64,000 nucleotides of DNA, taken from Symsagittifera roscoffensis (Eukaryota; Xenacoelomorpha; Acoela; Convolutidae). The notes under the pieces are model-generated. The model saw only the letters and a program-made list of their open reading frames with translations, was not told where the DNA came from and ran no database searches. This document shows positions 1 to 9,800 of this stretch, piece by piece. How positions within the stretch are numbered: the stretch's first letter is position 1; every line of letters starts with the position of its first letter. Made by a program: the position numbers and the translations under genes. Where the stretch lies: the NCBI RefSeq assembly GCF_963678635.1, contig NC_087065.1, positions 53,265,858 through 53,329,857 of the forward strand, in the 5' to 3' direction.

Positions 1-115
1 TATGTTTAGAAAAAGCTTGAAGTTTTCGGAAACCTCTGATTGGTGAACCAAATTTTGTATACGATTTCTTAGTTTGTAAAAATTTTTTACTTTCTTTTTT
101 GATAAACCATTCGCA

Positions 116-583
116 TTACTCAAAATTTGAATAAAACCCTACGCAGCTCTGCCCCTGGAGAACAATCTGTTTAGCCTTACCTTTTCCGATTTTGAAAGGG
201 ATCCAAGTTCATGTATCTTTTACTTTGGCATTCTTGTTAATAACAAGTTTAGGAGGAAGTTGAGTTGCTTCCAAAATGGTAAAGTGAATATCTGGAAAAT
301 CGGTGTTTTTTCGCTTTAGTGCACACACAAAGTCTGCAATAGATTCTTTTGCATCTCGATTATCTAATTTATTATTGTCTGACTGGCTGAGTTTAATTCT
401 AGGTGAATTCAAAATTAAATCAATAATGTGCTTATTTTTGCTCGTTTTCAAGCTCGCATTTACAGCACTGTAAACAGTATCAAAAATTTTTTGGTACAAT
501 CTAGTTTTTTTGCTTTTGTTCCAGTTTTCTTGGAAGTGTAATTTGTGATTGATAAACTGAGTACGGAATTCAAACTGTTCCAT
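116..583 (-). pseudogene. Polinton-associated protein of unknown function, one stop
   Basis: An open frame of 124 codons starts with ATG at 583 and meets TGA at 209-211. The same frame then runs on for 30 codons to TAA at 116-118, giving about 155 residues with one nonsense change. The product is lysine-rich and has no signal peptide or membrane segment. It lies directly downstream of the packaging ATPase on the same strand, as expected for a late or structural gene in a Polinton cluster, but I do not recognise the family. The lack of frameshifts over 155 codons suggests real ancestry as a gene rather than a chance ORF. Position within the element is inferred; function is unknown. Confidence 0.45.
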
Positions 584-639
584 ACTATGTCAATCGTTTA
601 ATGACAAAATGGGTGATGATAGATATCAATTGTAACTTT

Positions 640-1503
640 TTAGTTGAACTTAAAATAGTTCTTCTTTTGTGTAGAGGAGTTCTTTTTTGTGTTAGTTCTG
701 AACTTTTTGTTCGATATTTTACTGCGTCTCCTTTTCGAAGATCTCGAAGCTCTCCTCTTAATAGGTTTACTAAACGCTCGCTCAGAAACTGAATGAAATC
801 TTTTGGACAATTGAGAATGAATTGTTTTCGAAGCCTTAGTGAAATTTTTTGAAATATTGGGAGGATAGAGACGTAGTGTATACTCATCGTCCAAAAAATT
901 TGTCTCTATTCCAACTGGTAAGTAAAATTTTGTCAAAACTGAGTCACTATTAGAGCAATACCTAAGTGAATCAACTGTTTTTGGTGTTAAATCAATAAGT
1001 AAATGACCATGTTGCATCTTGATACCACTCTTTCAATTGAGATCCTAGACCTAGTTGTTGACTTAATGTATTGATTTGTAAAACAACCCTCGGCGACTTG
1101 AACAAGAATATGTGTGTATTTTGTAACTCTTCATCTCTTCCTAATTTGCTTTGATGAAATAAATTGTGTTTGATTTATATTGTAATCAGTCCTATGTGTC
1201 TCCCAGCAGTGGCAAGTTTTACAAATTGTTTGGAGTTTGAAATTTCTTCAGAAGAATCATCAAACATAAGCAAATACTTAGTTCCGTAATGGGGAAGATT
1301 TTTAACCAAGTCAAAATCTACTCTTTGGATAAATTTAAGGTTTTTTCTTTGTATTTGACTATAAAGAAGTTGATAATGTTGATAAAAATAAAAAATTTCG
1401 TCAAATGCTAGTTGAAAAGTACCAATTTTCAACCAATCAAAAATAAGATGAGATGTTCCAGATCCACTTGGTCCAACTAGGGAAACAAAAATTTGTTCAT
1501 TGG
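640..1503 (-). pseudogene. Polinton packaging ATPase (FtsK/HerA, A32-like), frameshifted
   Basis: The reading frame from about 1503 carries a P-loop-like GPSGSGTSH followed by a hydrophobic stretch. About 65 residues on is a Walker B-like YLLMFDDSSEE. This pair and its spacing fit the FtsK/HerA packaging ATPase of Polintons, which pumps DNA into capsids. The Walker A lysine is replaced by threonine. The first frame stops at 1175. The middle part (1017-1175) is readable only by changing frame, and the C-terminal third (640-1017) is open in another frame and ends in a Lys/Arg-rich tail. At least two frameshifts are therefore present. Family assignment rests on motifs and on the neighbouring polymerase. 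Product surely non-functional. Confidence 0.65.
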
Positions 1504-1517
1504 TGATATTTTTTTAT

Positions 1518-1769
1518 TCATAGCTTTGGAGAAGGTAGAATATAACCGACTGTACGTGATAAGATAGCTACCCAAACTGTTGTTTCTTCACATGTTGTGG
1601 ATAACATAATCGAACGATTGCACATACTAGCATCAAAACTACAACAAAAAACTGGCAAAAAAAACTCCAAGAGATCTTTTACACGACGTTCAAACAATTT
1701 CCATGATTTTCGTTCATGATTTTCTTCAACACAAATAAATATTACGGGCTTGTCACATTGATCGACCAT
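1518..1769 (-). CDS. Hypothetical 83-aa cysteine-containing protein in Polinton cluster
   Basis: ATG at 1769 begins an 83-codon frame (MVDQCDKPVIFICVEEN...). It is open in frame upstream to 1811, where a pyrimidine-rich tract ending in TTTTTAG lies, so it could also be an internal exon. It contains five cysteines in a 60-residue stretch and a C-terminal hydrophobic segment. It sits between the ATPase and the exonuclease-like gene on the same strand, almost abutting the ATPase. No family recognised. It could be a remnant of a longer gene or a chance frame. Confidence 0.3.
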   Translation of the reverse strand: MVDQCDKPVIFICVEENHERKSWKLFERRVKDLLEFFLPVFCCSFDASMCNRSIMLSTTCEETTVWVAILSRTVGYILPSPKL

Positions 1770-1881
1770 CGTAACACTAAAAAGAAAAAGCTGACATTGA
1801 AATTTAAACAAAGTTTCAAAATGATATCACATTTATATTATTATAATTTACAATTTGTTAAAAAAGATCGAGTCCATGTTA

Positions 1882-2388
1882 TTAGGCAAATACTTTTCTT
1901 TCTGCACAGTGAAGAGTTTTTGCATGACGAAATTGGTAGTTGCTACACCTCCAATCATATTCTTTATCTTTGAATATCAAAAACTGAACTTTAGGGCAAT
2001 CGTAGTCATCCAAATTAATAATCTTTGTTTCCAAAAATTCTGACAGAATCTTACATTTTTCATAACCTTTTGCAAAAAATTCCGCTTCTGTGGCTTCTAG
2101 ATTTTTCAATATTTTTCCAAATTCAGTATATTTTTCGTAACCACTGCTCCAATTGATTCCATGAAGATACTTTGTACACCAAGAAGATTGGGATGTTGGT
2201 TTGAGTGTTTTGGGAGGAAGAAAGGAATATCCTACAGTTTGTCCATCCTTATAAACTAATTCTTTCACTATATTGTTTTCAATACATTCAATATCCAAAA
2301 CAACTAGATTCATTCTGTTAACTGTTTTCTCTGGAGTTTTTTGGTTAAAATGATTAACAATCAAACAATGCATATACTGATGATGCAA
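1882..2388 (-). CDS. Polinton conserved protein, DEDD exonuclease-like
   Basis: A 168-codon frame with a second ATG at 2313 that is probably the true start (MNLVVLDIECIENN). The N-terminal hydrophobic strand followed by DIEC resembles the first motif of RNase H-fold 3'-5' exonucleases. The C-terminus has a WRC...RHAKTLHCAERK cluster of Cys and His residues that could bind metal. Proteins with this layout accompany Polinton polymerases, but I know of no proven role. It has no internal stop and is the best-preserved minus-strand gene of the element. Exonuclease activity is inference; the conserved shape is what is seen. Neighbours on the same strand are the ATPase cluster and a PC4-like gene. 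Confidence 0.5.
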   Translation of the reverse strand: MHHQYMHCLIVNHFNQKTPEKTVNRMNLVVLDIECIENNIVKELVYKDGQTVGYSFLPPKTLKPTSQSSWCTKYLHGINWSSGYEKYTEFGKILKNLEATEAEFFAKGYEKCKILSEFLETKIINLDDYDCPKVQFLIFKDKEYDWRCSNYQFRHAKTLHCAERKVFA

Positions 2389-2791
2389 ATATTTTAAAAT
2401 ATAAACAGAAAAATAATCCAGTCACGTCACCAAGAAAGCATGAACTGGGGAGACTAGGTGCAACATAACAACTCCCACGACTTTTTTTGTAGTAGAATTC
2501 ACAGATTCTACGAAAAAAAAAGTACAATGGATTCAGAGTGATGTAGAATTGCTTGTAGTGTAAAAACTTTGGAGTTTGCAAAAAAGTAATCCATACAGGA
2601 ATTTCCGTAACCAATTAGTCCTCCAAAAAGAAATTTTTAGTCCATTTCTGTTAAACTTATGCCCTGGTCCAAAACAAAACAGGTACAAAGAAATAAATTT
2701 TTTCTTTTTGTGTTTGATGAGAAATCTGGTCTAATAATCTCAAAAGTTCTTAGAATTTCGTTCAATTTCTGTACGTTCATTTTCTAAATGA
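2389..2791. other. Spacer with degenerate minus-strand coding traces
   Basis: No intact gene. On the minus strand around 2560-2640 one frame reads glycine-rich (FGGLIGYGNS) before stops and shifts, which suggests another decayed Polinton gene that cannot be assigned. Confidence 0.25.
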
Positions 2792-3115
2792 TCATTCGTC
2801 AAAAATGATACAAGATTTTTTGAAGGTCTCTACATAGCCTAGTAATGAAGGAAGCATATCGAGTAATTCATCATATTCTTCTCTTTGTAGTTGTAAAGAT
2901 TGATTATTTTTCCATTGATTTCCATTTCTACGATATTCTACAAGTTCTATTTTTTTGGTATCAGATTGGTATCCTATGTGAATGTTTCTTCAACCATTAT
3001 GCAGAGTCCACTCAAAATGAGATATTTGCGAGTCTACGTCCAACTTCTGCAAGTTTGGTAAATTTTAGGATTCTATTATTTTTAATGAAGTTTTTAAGGA
3101 CTTTTCTTCCAGAAC
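2792..3115 (-). pseudogene. PC4-like single-stranded DNA-binding domain, two stops
   Basis: One minus-strand frame from 3115 to TGA at 2792 has TAA and TGA stops inside but otherwise reads as a coherent domain. A WTLHNG/RNIHI strand pair is followed by IELVEYRRNG and ends with LQREEYDELLDMLPSLL. This resembles the PC4/p15 transcription coactivator fold, where beta strands bearing aromatic and basic residues precede a helix that dimerises and binds single-stranded DNA. PC4-like proteins are plausible partners of protein-primed replication. Family call is by pattern only. The gene is hidden because the stops break it into pieces. Confidence 0.4.
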
Positions 3116-3273
3116 AAAATGAAAAAGTCCCAATTTATTGTCATGTTTTGAGATTTAATTTCTTGTTAAAAAACCAATATTCCAACTCATACTGTTCAAC
3201 GCCAATACTAAATGAAAAATGATTTTGAGGATAAATAGTTAAATTACAAGACAAAAAACATAAATAACACAAT

Positions 3274-3780
3274 TTATTGAACAATACAGTCCTCAACAAA
3301 CAGAAAATCTCCCAAAATTTGGGACAGTTCTTTGAATTTGTTCAAAGTATAGTTGACATAGGCAACTTGTTTCCTTGCTTCATTCTCTTTTGCGATGAAC
3401 GTTCGAATCTGAATGTAGGGAGGTTTGTTAACATTGTACTTCACGATCGTGACACAAACTTGTCTTCTATTGTAAGTTGCTATGTCATACACTTTGTTGC
3501 AGTTGGCAAGCTCCTGTTCCATAGTTGACTCGTTGTCAGAAGTGAGTTCCAATATAGGAACGAGTCCAAGCTTTTCAGCATCGTGAATAACAGTATTTCT
3601 ATTTGCCGAGATTGCTTCTCCTTCTTTTTCACCAAGATAGACTTGCTTATTTTTTTGAGTTGTCCCAACTCTTTTTTTTCTTGAATAGTTGAAAGCAGGC
3701 TTCAAAATAAATTTGCCCCTTGTAGGATTTTTGGGACCAAGAAAATTTCCCAGTTCTTGTTTGATTTTTTGAGAATTCAA
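3274..3780 (-). CDS. Polinton basic protein, possible second PC4-like domain
   Basis: A 168-codon intact frame. The N-terminal 60 residues are Lys/Arg-rich (KPAFNYSRKKRVGTTQKNK). The C-terminal 70 residues (NRRQVCVTIVKYNVNKPPY... to NKFKELSQIL) have a strand-strand-helix pattern similar to the neighbouring PC4-like domain, ending in an acidic tip. It is probably DNA-binding; a nuclear or virion role is inference. It lies upstream of the degenerate PC4-like gene on the same strand, so the pair may be an old duplication. No stops. Confidence 0.4.
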   Translation of the reverse strand: MNSQKIKQELGNFLGPKNPTRGKFILKPAFNYSRKKRVGTTQKNKQVYLGEKEGEAISANRNTVIHDAEKLGLVPILELTSDNESTMEQELANCNKVYDIATYNRRQVCVTIVKYNVNKPPYIQIRTFIAKENEARKQVAYVNYTLNKFKELSQILGDFLFVEDCIVQ

Positions 3781-4035
3781 TAAATTTGGGACTAGCGTCT
3801 TTTCTTGAGTACATTTTTCAATAGGAGAACAGACTGATCAGATGAAGAGAAATGATTTTGAGATTAAATGAAATTGGAAGTAAACAATATGAGTCAATCA
3901 ACTAACCATAAAAGGAAATAGAACTCTGTTTGCAATTTTGAGTGAAATTTCCAAATATGGAATTGTGTAGGTGATAGTGTTCCTAAATAATTCCACATTT
4001 CTCAGCAAAAGTTATTGCTCCAGACGGCTGCAGCT

Positions 4036-4725
4036 ATGTGTCAAGCTCTTCCTAGCTTTTATTCAAATTATTGTCAAAAAATGCTATTTACTTCTGTTTC
4101 CAGTCATTTTTGCGAAACATTTATAGTAAGCAATAATTTTTGTGTCTCTACCCACAATTCTTACTGTTCGTTGGACAATTGTAAACTCCACATACTTCTG
4201 ATTGGTTCATCTTTCGATCAAATTTTACAACGATTGGGTAATTTTCATTTCACATACCAAATTATTGATTGTCTTTACACTCTGTACAAATACAGATTTT
4301 ATTGGAATATTTTTTCATTAGCTGGCGAAGTTTTCAATCAAATTGACCGCGCCGTTCATCACAATTTGAAATGGAAAGGAGCAGAAAAAATGCCAAATGT
4401 TCCATAGAAAAAACTGTTACGCAAAAAATTCAAATGTCACCATTTATGTTCTATCCAGAATCTAGCTTCCACCCAAACTATTGGTTCAGCTTTTCTAGAA
4501 AGAGTTCGTAAAGTACAAAACTCAAATTTTGAACTTGATTTTTTAAAAATAATTGACTGTTTTATTGATGGTTATGGATTTGAAAATAGTGATCATGTCA
4601 ATTTTTCAATAAAAAATTTTGATAATTCATCTATTATTTCTCATATGATTACAAAACTACCAAAAATTACCAATAAAAAATCACCGTTGTCAGAAAAATT
4701 GCAAAGAATTTTTTCAAACATGTAA
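4036..4725 (+). pseudogene. Polinton plus-strand protein of unknown function, one stop
   Basis: From ATG at 4036 the frame runs 123 codons to TAG at 4405-4407, then 105 more codons to TAA at 4723. The result is a 229-residue product with a single nonsense codon. The first half is unusually cysteine-rich (about eight Cys in the first 60 residues), followed by an aromatic-rich segment. The second half has a basic KKLLRKKF patch and a lysine-rich end (SEKLQRIFSNM). The frame is open for 690 nt in AT-rich DNA, so I take it as a true gene remnant. It converges on the minus-strand gene ending at 5192. I do not recognise the family. Confidence 0.4.
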
Positions 4726-4744
4726 GAAAGATGTACTATTTTTT

Positions 4745-4965
4745 TTATTTTCAAGAAGTTGCAAAAAACATTTCAATTTTTTAAACAAATTGTCAAAAGT
4801 ATTCAATTTTTTCGACAAAAAGGGAAAGTGTTTTACTTTTTTCGATAAAATTCAAAAAGTTTTTTATTTTTCTCGATAAAATGCAAAAAGTGATTCATTT
4901 TTTCTACAAAGTGTTAAAAATGTGTGAGTTTTTTGACAAGATGCAAAAAGCATTCGGTAAGTTTT
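4745..4965. repeat. Imperfect tandem repeat, about 35-bp unit
   Basis: About six degenerate copies of a unit built from a T-run, TCGA(C/T)AAAAT and GCAAAAAGT lie in the gap between two convergent Polinton genes. Units differ by several substitutions and small length changes. A transcription-termination or replication role is possible but unsupported. Confidence 0.6.
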
Positions 4966-5191
4966 TACTTGTGTACAATTTTTCTAGTGTTTGTCCGAAT
5001 ATGTGTGCAAAAATTATTCAAGTTTTTTAACATATGTGCGAGTTCGGAGCACTAAATTAAGTTCTAATTGTTTTAAAATGGTTTTTCACCCTGAACCTCT
5101 CATCTATTCTCATAATTAAAATGAAGTTGAAGAAATTGATTAATTACAGAAAACCAAGTCGATACCAAACAACAATTATTTACAAAAACAT

Positions 5192-5666
5192 TTAATCAAA
5201 AAGCTGTCGAGCAGCAGAAGAGTTCTGGAGGTTCTCTATAGAACGCAGAGCTGGACGAGGTTCCATTGCTGGTGGTTGTTGTGGAGGAGTAATTTGAGGC
5301 GTCATTGTTACTGGGGTTTTCATCTATTGTTATGTGGTTTTCGGCTGATCCTGCTTCCTCCCACGGAAAGACGGGTTGAGCTACAAACCTTCAGTCAGGA
5401 ATTTCGGGATAGTTCATTCCCACATGATCAGAAACTTCCTCCATCATTTGCATTGTTCCAAGTTGCTTCTCTGTGATGGGAACTTGCAACATATGATGTT
5501 CGTTGAAATCCCTTCGCATCACTGCCACCATGTGTCAGACTTGGATTGGGATATCCATTCGTGCCAGAAAAACTCCAAAGACTGTTTCTCGCACTTGAAT
5601 TCGTACTGGATCAGGTGAAAATTCTACAGCGTACATGAGGTTGCTGTTTTGCACTGAGAAGATCAT
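5192..5666 (-). pseudogene. Degenerate Polinton gene, unknown product
   Basis: Reading from ATG at 5666, the frame MIFSVQNSNLMYAVEFSPDP continues with two TGA codons. Near 5310 it needs a frame change to a Pro/Gln-rich tail (TPQITPPQQPP...) that ends QLFD at TAA 5192. Total is about 155 residues. The methionine-rich middle (HHMLQVPITEKQLGTMQMM) and the PQ-rich end look protein-like, and the intact frames on the opposite strand here are much less so. It heads the minus-strand gene set and diverges from the polymerase gene across the CCAAT-containing region. Family unknown. Confidence 0.4.
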
Positions 5667-6713
5667 TTTGAGCAACAAATTGAGTAAAAGAGCAAAAACA
5701 AGAAAGAGCTGAGAGAGGGGGTAGCTGACTGAAGTTAAGTTGAAATTAGGGTATTTAGAGCTGAGAGAGGAGGTTGTTGACAGTAGTTAAGTTGAAAACA
5801 AAATGATTTTTGTTTAAGAGAAAAGGGTACCTTCAACTCGAATGTGTGGGCTTGACCAATCAGAATTGATTTTTCTTTTTTTGGATTGTAGTCGTGTCCA
5901 ATCAGATTTCAGCTTCCTTTTATGGCATTCTTGGATAAAAGTCGTGTCCAATCGGAAACAAAGCTCCATTTTGGGCATTGTCGTTTCCAATCACAAAAAT
6001 GTTCATTTTTGGTCTAGTTGTCGTATTCAATCAGAAGATCCTTTTAAGGACTTAAATCTTCCAAATAAGTAAAAATATACACAAAAGCAATTGCAAAAAA
6101 GAATGACCAAAAATTGTTTGCAGTAAAAATAAAAAATATTGCTGATATAAGTAACAAAAGAAAAAAATTTAATAAAAGTAGCATCTCTGCAGTTTTTTCA
6201 TCAAGTTAATTGAAATTTTTGTATGTAATCTTTGAGAAATTGCTGATTTTTGAGTAGATAGTCAGATTCTTTGATTTTGATGTAAATTAGTAAACTCTTT
6301 GATTGATTAAGTTTCTCTGAAAAGACCTTTACTTAGTCGGATAACTCTATTTTGTACTTTGAAAACGTCCAAAAAATTATGAAAAAACTAAGAGTCAACA
6401 TCGATTTCATCAATAAGAAAAGCACTTGGAGTTTTTTCTTTTTTCTTGTAAAGTAACTCGAGGAAACTCTTTTTTCTTGTGAAGTAACTCGAGGATGTTT
6501 TTGATAGAAATTTTTCATGTAATGATTAAGTTTTTTTGTTTAAATAATAAACAGTTCACTTTTAGAAAATGCTGGATTCTGATTGGTTGATTTCCAACAA
6601 ACAGTGATAAATAAAAGAAAACTCAATTCCGATTGATTGATTTTTTCTAAGAAAAAGTAAAAAAAAACTCATTTCATTCTGATTTTTTTCTACGTTGAAA
6701 GCAATCGCTCTAT
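5667..6713. promoter_or_regulatory. Divergent intergenic region with CCAAT-box repeats
   Basis: This 1-kb gap separates the minus-strand genes from the plus-strand polymerase. Four CCAAT motifs at 5856, 5898, 5948 and 5987, and a TCAAT variant at 6027, recur every 39-50 bp, usually inside GT(C/T)CAATC(A/G). ATTGG or ATTGA copies in the opposite orientation lie near 6577 and 6630. CCAAT/ATTGG is the binding core of NF-Y-type factors, so a bidirectional promoter is a reasonable inference. Nothing else is recognised here except the short duplication at 6437-6494. Confidence 0.4.
6437..6494. repeat. Two-copy tandem repeat of about 30 bp
   Basis: TTTTTTCTTGT(A/G)AAGTAACTCGAGGA occurs twice in direct succession in the divergent promoter region. 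The copies differ at one or two bases. Confidence 0.7.
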
Positions 6714-6760
6714 GCTTTGTATAAGTACTTATTATTTTCAAATATTTTCAACAATTCAAA

Positions 6761-6870
6761 GTGAGTATAAATAATCTGTTATATTTTTGGAACAATTTAA
6801 ATCTCCCAAATATATATGTACCACGTACTAACCACTTTTAATTAATATTTAATAAATCTCCCAATTTTAG
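6761..6870 (+). other. Candidate spliceosomal intron at polymerase 5' end
   Basis: GTGAGT at 6761 and ATTTTAG ending at 6870 bracket 110 bp of AT-rich sequence. The polymerase frame is open immediately after the AG (CTG CCG TCG). An ATG near 6714 upstream of the donor could supply a short first exon. Splice signals are good but unproven, and the start could lie elsewhere. Confidence 0.35.
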
Positions 6871-9800
6871 CTGCCGTCGCTGAATAGAAACGAGAAAGTG
6901 CAGTGTGGGGATTGTGGAAACTTGTATGTTAGGGCGCATGCTGCTCGACATCAAAAAAGATGTGCTAAAGGAGTTATTTTTTGTCCTGATTGTAAGTGTT
7001 CCACTTACAATTAACAAGAAAAGAACTATCATATGGCCATGAAGCCTGCTCCATCAATTTCCAAGCAATCAACGGTTTGTTCGTCTTGAAAGCAGGAGTT
7101 TCCGAGCTACTACTTGCTCCAACAACATCGGACAAAAGAACAGGGGGCGAACCACCGGAAACCAAGTGATACGGTGGCAGACTTGAACAAGATTGTGGAG
7201 GAGGAAGGGGATAATGGAGAGAAACTCAAAGAGGAATTGAGTTCTTGTCAACATTTCTTGGTTGACACTGAGATGGAGAATGGAAGGCATAAGGTACTTA
7301 AATTTCAAATGTCAAAGTTAGATACCAAGATTATCAACGAGAAGCTTGAAGATGTCTTCAACAAACTGAATTCCGCTGCAAAAATCAATACTGCTTTTGG
7401 ATTTGTTCTCCGTAATGTCGAAACGGGAGAATATTTGTAATATTACGCAGACGAAAACAATAATTTGTTCGAAAAATTGCATTTACTGTGTACGAAAGCG
7501 GTTTTGATTTCAATCCAGAGAAAAGTTGAAAAGTATGATATTGTGGAGCAATGCACTTAAGAACGTCAGAACACGAAGTGGAGGTTCAAATTGATCAGAA
7601 ATGTTACTATTTTTGCTGCACTACTAAAAAAACATCCCAATGGGATGTCCGAACTCTGTCTTGCCTGAACCTTTACTACGACATACGAAAGTAAACTGTC
7701 TTTTATCGGACAAAGACTAACAACCATACAAAGATCATCTTTGCCTTTTCCGTGCGTTGACTATGTATTTGCATGATCATAGTAACCTCGATGCTGAATA
7801 CATCTCAGCTGTTCACAGAGTTTATATCAAAATCTGGATACGATCCGAAGAATTTTCTCGGAGTTGCCATTGATGATTTACCACTTGTAGAGGGAATAGT
7901 TGAACGTAACATATTCATTTACGATTTTTATATTCAGGAAGGAGAATATGTTGGAGATTTAGCCAGACAAAAAATTGGAAAAATCAAAAAACCAGTCAAA
8001 TTGCTTAGATTCAACAATCAAATCATTCACAGGAATGATATTATTTCTTTCTTCAAGTGCTTTCGATGTCCTAGCTCTGACTGTTTCTTCAACCGATCAG
8101 ACAACTTCAACAGACATCTTATGTCTTGTAAAGATAGAGTGCGACACATTTGTCCAAAGAATGTATATACACTTCGAGAATCGCTATTTGAAAAGTTGGA
8201 AGGTTTCAATATCCCAGTTTCGAAAGATAACACACTACTCAACAACCTAACCATTTTCGATTTTGAGTCGAGATGTGTTCAATCAGATGAACTGAAAGCT
8301 ACCCAAACAACACTCTGGATTGGAAAACACGTTCCAATTTCTGTATCAATTTTTTTGAACCTGATAAATGGACCAATTTTTTTTTCAACAAGGATCCGCA
8401 AAAACTTATTATCGAGTTTGTAATCAAACTCGAACTTTTGGCTGAGAAAATTAAGCTCAAATTGAGAACTAAATTTCAAGATCTTGAAAGAGTAGTGAAT
8501 TAGCGGATGTCGAAAATTTTCCAAGAGCTGAATGAAACATGGCGAAATCATTCAGCTGAAAAATTTGAATACGAAGATGAATGTATGGAGGATACAGAGG
8601 AAACTGATATGTCAACTCAGTTGTAGAGAATGCAGAAAAACCAGCTGAAAGTTGATTTGAAACAAAATCTGGAGAGATATATTAACACGTTACCTGTATT
8701 TGGGTTTAACAGTGGAAGATATGATCTGAGCTTGGTCAAGAGCTATCTGATTCTCTACCTAATCAACAATAAAGAAGCTGAACCAATGGTTATCAAAAAG
8801 GCTAACGATTTCATATCCTTCAAGTTTGGAGATATACCGTATCTCGACGTCATGAAGTTTTTCAGTTTTTGGGTGGAGCAACATCTCTAGACTCCTTTCT
8901 TAAAGCTTACAAAGCCTGTGATACAAAATGATTTTCCCCTTATGAGTGGTTTAACAGTTCAGACAAGCTCGAGAATGAAAAATTACCTCAATACGAAGCC
9001 TTTTTCAGTAAACTGAGATACAACAACCCTCTTGATAAAGACTTTAAGGATTACCAGAACCTGAAGTCAAGTGGACTTGATGAGCAGCAAGCACTAAAGA
9101 AACTTCAAATCAAGTCAGTAGTCGCATCTGGATGGGATAATTACAAATATTTACAGAAAATTTGGCAGAAACATGGAATGACTACTTTTAAAGTTTTTTT
9201 GCAGTGGTACAACAACAAAGATGTTGTTCCAACCCTTAAAGCAATGCAAAAACTGGTTAAATTTTATCATCAGAAAAAAATTGATATGTTAAAACTTGGA
9301 TGTACTCTTCCAAATCTGGCAAATTTTTGTCTGCACAAATCAACCAATGAAAACTTCTACCTTTTTTGCGAAAGTGATAGAGATTTGTGTGAGAAAATTA
9401 GAAGGGATATGACGGGTGGACCATCAATTGTGTTTACGCGTAAAGCTGCTGTGGATGAAGCCTTTATCAGGGATTCATCAAATGTCTGCAAATCAATTGT
9501 TGGAATCGATGCGAGCCAGCTCTATCCCTATTTAACGTGTCAAGACATGCCAACAGGATTGTACACAAGATGTGAGTTTGATTCCGATATGCAAAAATTC
9601 AAGGCTAGACATAACCGATCTTGCAATTTTGAGAACATGGTCATGTCTTACTACCAAGAAACCAGACAAGAATGCAGAATTGAGAGCTTCCACACATCTG
9701 GAAAAAAAAAACTGACTGTTTCAATGTAGATGGATGGTGCGATCACTGCAATACAGTGTTTAAAGCAATGGGATACTATTACCATTTTTGTCCTTGCCAG

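Noticed and set aside
2845-3222. 125-codon plus-strand frame
   Set aside because: Complement of the PC4-like minus-strand pseudogene; hydrophobic composition typical of an antisense shadow.
5276-5618. Two plus-strand open frames of 66 and 80 codons
   Set aside because: They overlap the degenerate minus-strand gene at 5192-5666 and read as its complement.
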